Positions 5,647 to 6,374 of a DNA stretch of 6,374 nt are shown in pieces (position 1 is the stretch's first letter; every line of letters begins with the position of its first letter). Source of the stretch: Betaproteobacteria bacterium (GTDB lineage Bacteria > Pseudomonadota > Gammaproteobacteria > Burkholderiales > Burkholderiaceae); the NCBI GenBank assembly GCA_947468785.1, contig CANIMS010000098.1, forward strand, positions 1-6,374. The letters are read 5' to 3'. The notes beneath the pieces are model-generated. The model did not search any database. It saw only the letters and a list, made by a program, of their open reading frames with translations, and was not told the origin of the DNA. Made by a program: the position numbers and the translations under genes.

Positions 5647-5650
5647 AGGA

Positions 5651-6374
5651 TCACTTCAAAGGTTCATTTTTTAGTGAAAAGATACGCACAGCATTTTTAT
5701 TGGCAACCTTTTCCATTGTCATCGGAGAGAGGTAAGGTAAAACGCTAGTTCTTAATTCACTAATGATTTCAGAATACGCTGCATCAATTCCGCAGCAAGG
5801 ATCTGAGCCTAGCAATACTTGGTCTGGATATGCCTCAATAAACTTTATCCAGTTGCCATAGAGACCACCAGAATCATAAGCATGTGGTGATCTGGGAATA
5901 TTAAGTCGATTTACATGAACTGCGCCCAAGCTAGATATTTCACAGACGATATTTTTTTGCTTTCCAAGAATTTTGCCAACTTGATCCGTATTCTTTGTGC
6001 TGAGGCAGTGTGACAGTACTGTGGTGGTATTCGGATAATCAGCGGACAAATTTAAGATATCTTTTTCAAAGTCACCATCAAACTCGGCATGTATTTGTAC
6101 GAAGCCGCCATACCTATTGGCTATTTCGTAAAACTTGCGCATTGCAGGGTTATCGGTTCTGATGCTGCGGCGAATTCTTGGGGGTCCGCTTGAATGATTA
6201 TCAGTATGAAATTCACCAAAACCTTTGATTTTTCCTTCTGAAAACAATTTTTCTGAGCGGGTAAATAAATCTTTAAAGGTTTCGTTATTCGGATCCATTA
6301 ATCCGCTTCTACCCTCTTTAAAAAATACTTTGAAGAATTCTGGTTGGCCGACTGCTGGTATATACCTGTCGCCC
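5651..6374 (-). CDS. Amidohydrolase-family protein (amidohydrolase_2-like TIM barrel), N-terminus outside window
   Basis: The frame is open from the right window edge to the TGA at 5653-5651, giving 240 visible residues (numbered from the edge). Barrel-strand metal or catalytic motifs typical of the amidohydrolase superfamily appear in order: GFGEFH (51-56, acid on strand 4), FVQIHAEFD (His95, strand 5), TVLSHCLS (His122, strand 6) and VLLGSD (Asp191, strand 8). The ending LSPMTMEKVANKNAVRIF (215-232) is the usual C-terminal helix pattern of amidohydrolase_2 proteins. The first-strand HxH motif must lie upstream, outside the window, so the internal ATG at 6298 is probably not the start. SDPCCGID (190-197), with adjacent cysteines after the catalytic Asp, is unusual. 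Substrate and pathway are unknown; the family includes decarboxylases and hydrolases of cyclic amides, lactones and phosphoesters. It converges on the tRNA and has no evident link to petABC or sspAB. Confidence 0.85.
   Translation of the reverse strand, partial: GDRYIPAVGQPEFFKVFFKEGRSGLMDPNNETFKDLFTRSEKLFSEGKIKGFGEFHTDNHSSGPPRIRRSIRTDNPAMRKFYEIANRYGGFVQIHAEFDGDFEKDILNLSADYPNTTTVLSHCLSTKNTDQVGKILGKQKNIVCEISSLGAVHVNRLNIPRSPHAYDSGGLYGNWIKFIEAYPDQVLLGSDPCCGIDAAYSEIISELRTSVLPYLSPMTMEKVANKNAVRIFSLKNEPLK

Noticed and set aside
5526..5650. tRNA-Thr as the attachment site of an integrated element
   Set aside because: No integrase gene and no repeat of the tRNA 3' end were found in the window, and the next gene is a metabolic amidohydrolase sharing the terminator.
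5651..6298. Taking the ATG at 6298 as the start of the amidohydrolase
   Set aside because: The frame stays open and protein-like to the window edge, and a protein starting there would lack the first-strand HxH metal site; the gene is better treated as partial.
1..6374. A previously undescribed defence, mobile or biosynthetic system
   Set aside because: All genes but the partial amidohydrolase belong to well-known housekeeping families in a familiar order; no transposase, integrase, CRISPR repeats, toxin-antitoxin pair or unknown gene cluster is visible.

Overview
The window looks like chromosomal DNA of a betaproteobacterium in the Burkholderiaceae, most likely Polynucleobacter or a close relative. 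The reasons are the gene order (HtrA-type protease, mscL, petA-petB-petC, sspA-sspB), the betaproteobacterial style of the Rieske, cytochrome b and SspA proteins, and a base composition that looks mid-40s % GC by eye, below most Burkholderiaceae but usual for Polynucleobacter. The genus is inferred from recollection and was not searched.

Layout. Positions 1-1390 are read leftward: mscL (968-1390), then after 18 bp a membrane-anchored HtrA/Deg serine protease (949 to beyond position 1, cut at the start of its PDZ domain). A 137-bp divergent control region (1391-1527) follows and contains an imperfect tandem repeat. Rightward from it run petA (Rieske protein), petB (cytochrome b) and petC (cytochrome c1), together the complete catalytic core of the cytochrome bc1 complex. 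After a 103-bp gap with a hairpin come sspA and sspB, then a tRNA-Thr(UGU) only 17 bp past the sspB stop, then a strong stem-loop terminator. The terminator is shared with a leftward amidohydrolase-family gene (5651 to beyond 6374) whose N-terminal part lies outside the window.

How the genes work together. PetA, PetB and PetC form the respiratory complex that oxidises quinol and reduces cytochrome c; PetA carries a twin-arginine signal and PetC a Sec signal. SspA (RNA polymerase-associated, GST fold) and SspB (ClpXP adaptor for ssrA-tagged proteins) are stress and protein-quality factors that follow petABC in many beta- and gammaproteobacteria. MscL and the HtrA protease are envelope-stress functions, plausibly co-transcribed.

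The region is essentially conserved housekeeping DNA; I see no mobile element, CRISPR array, defence cluster or convincing new system. The points most worth a second look are: a hairpin that exactly fills the sspA-sspB gap where no Shine-Dalgarno sequence is seen; the tRNA placed at the 3' end of an mRNA operon; the tandem repeat between mscL and petA; the PVWY Qo motif and the 15-residue heme-ligand step in cytochrome b; and the unassigned amidohydrolase beyond the tRNA.
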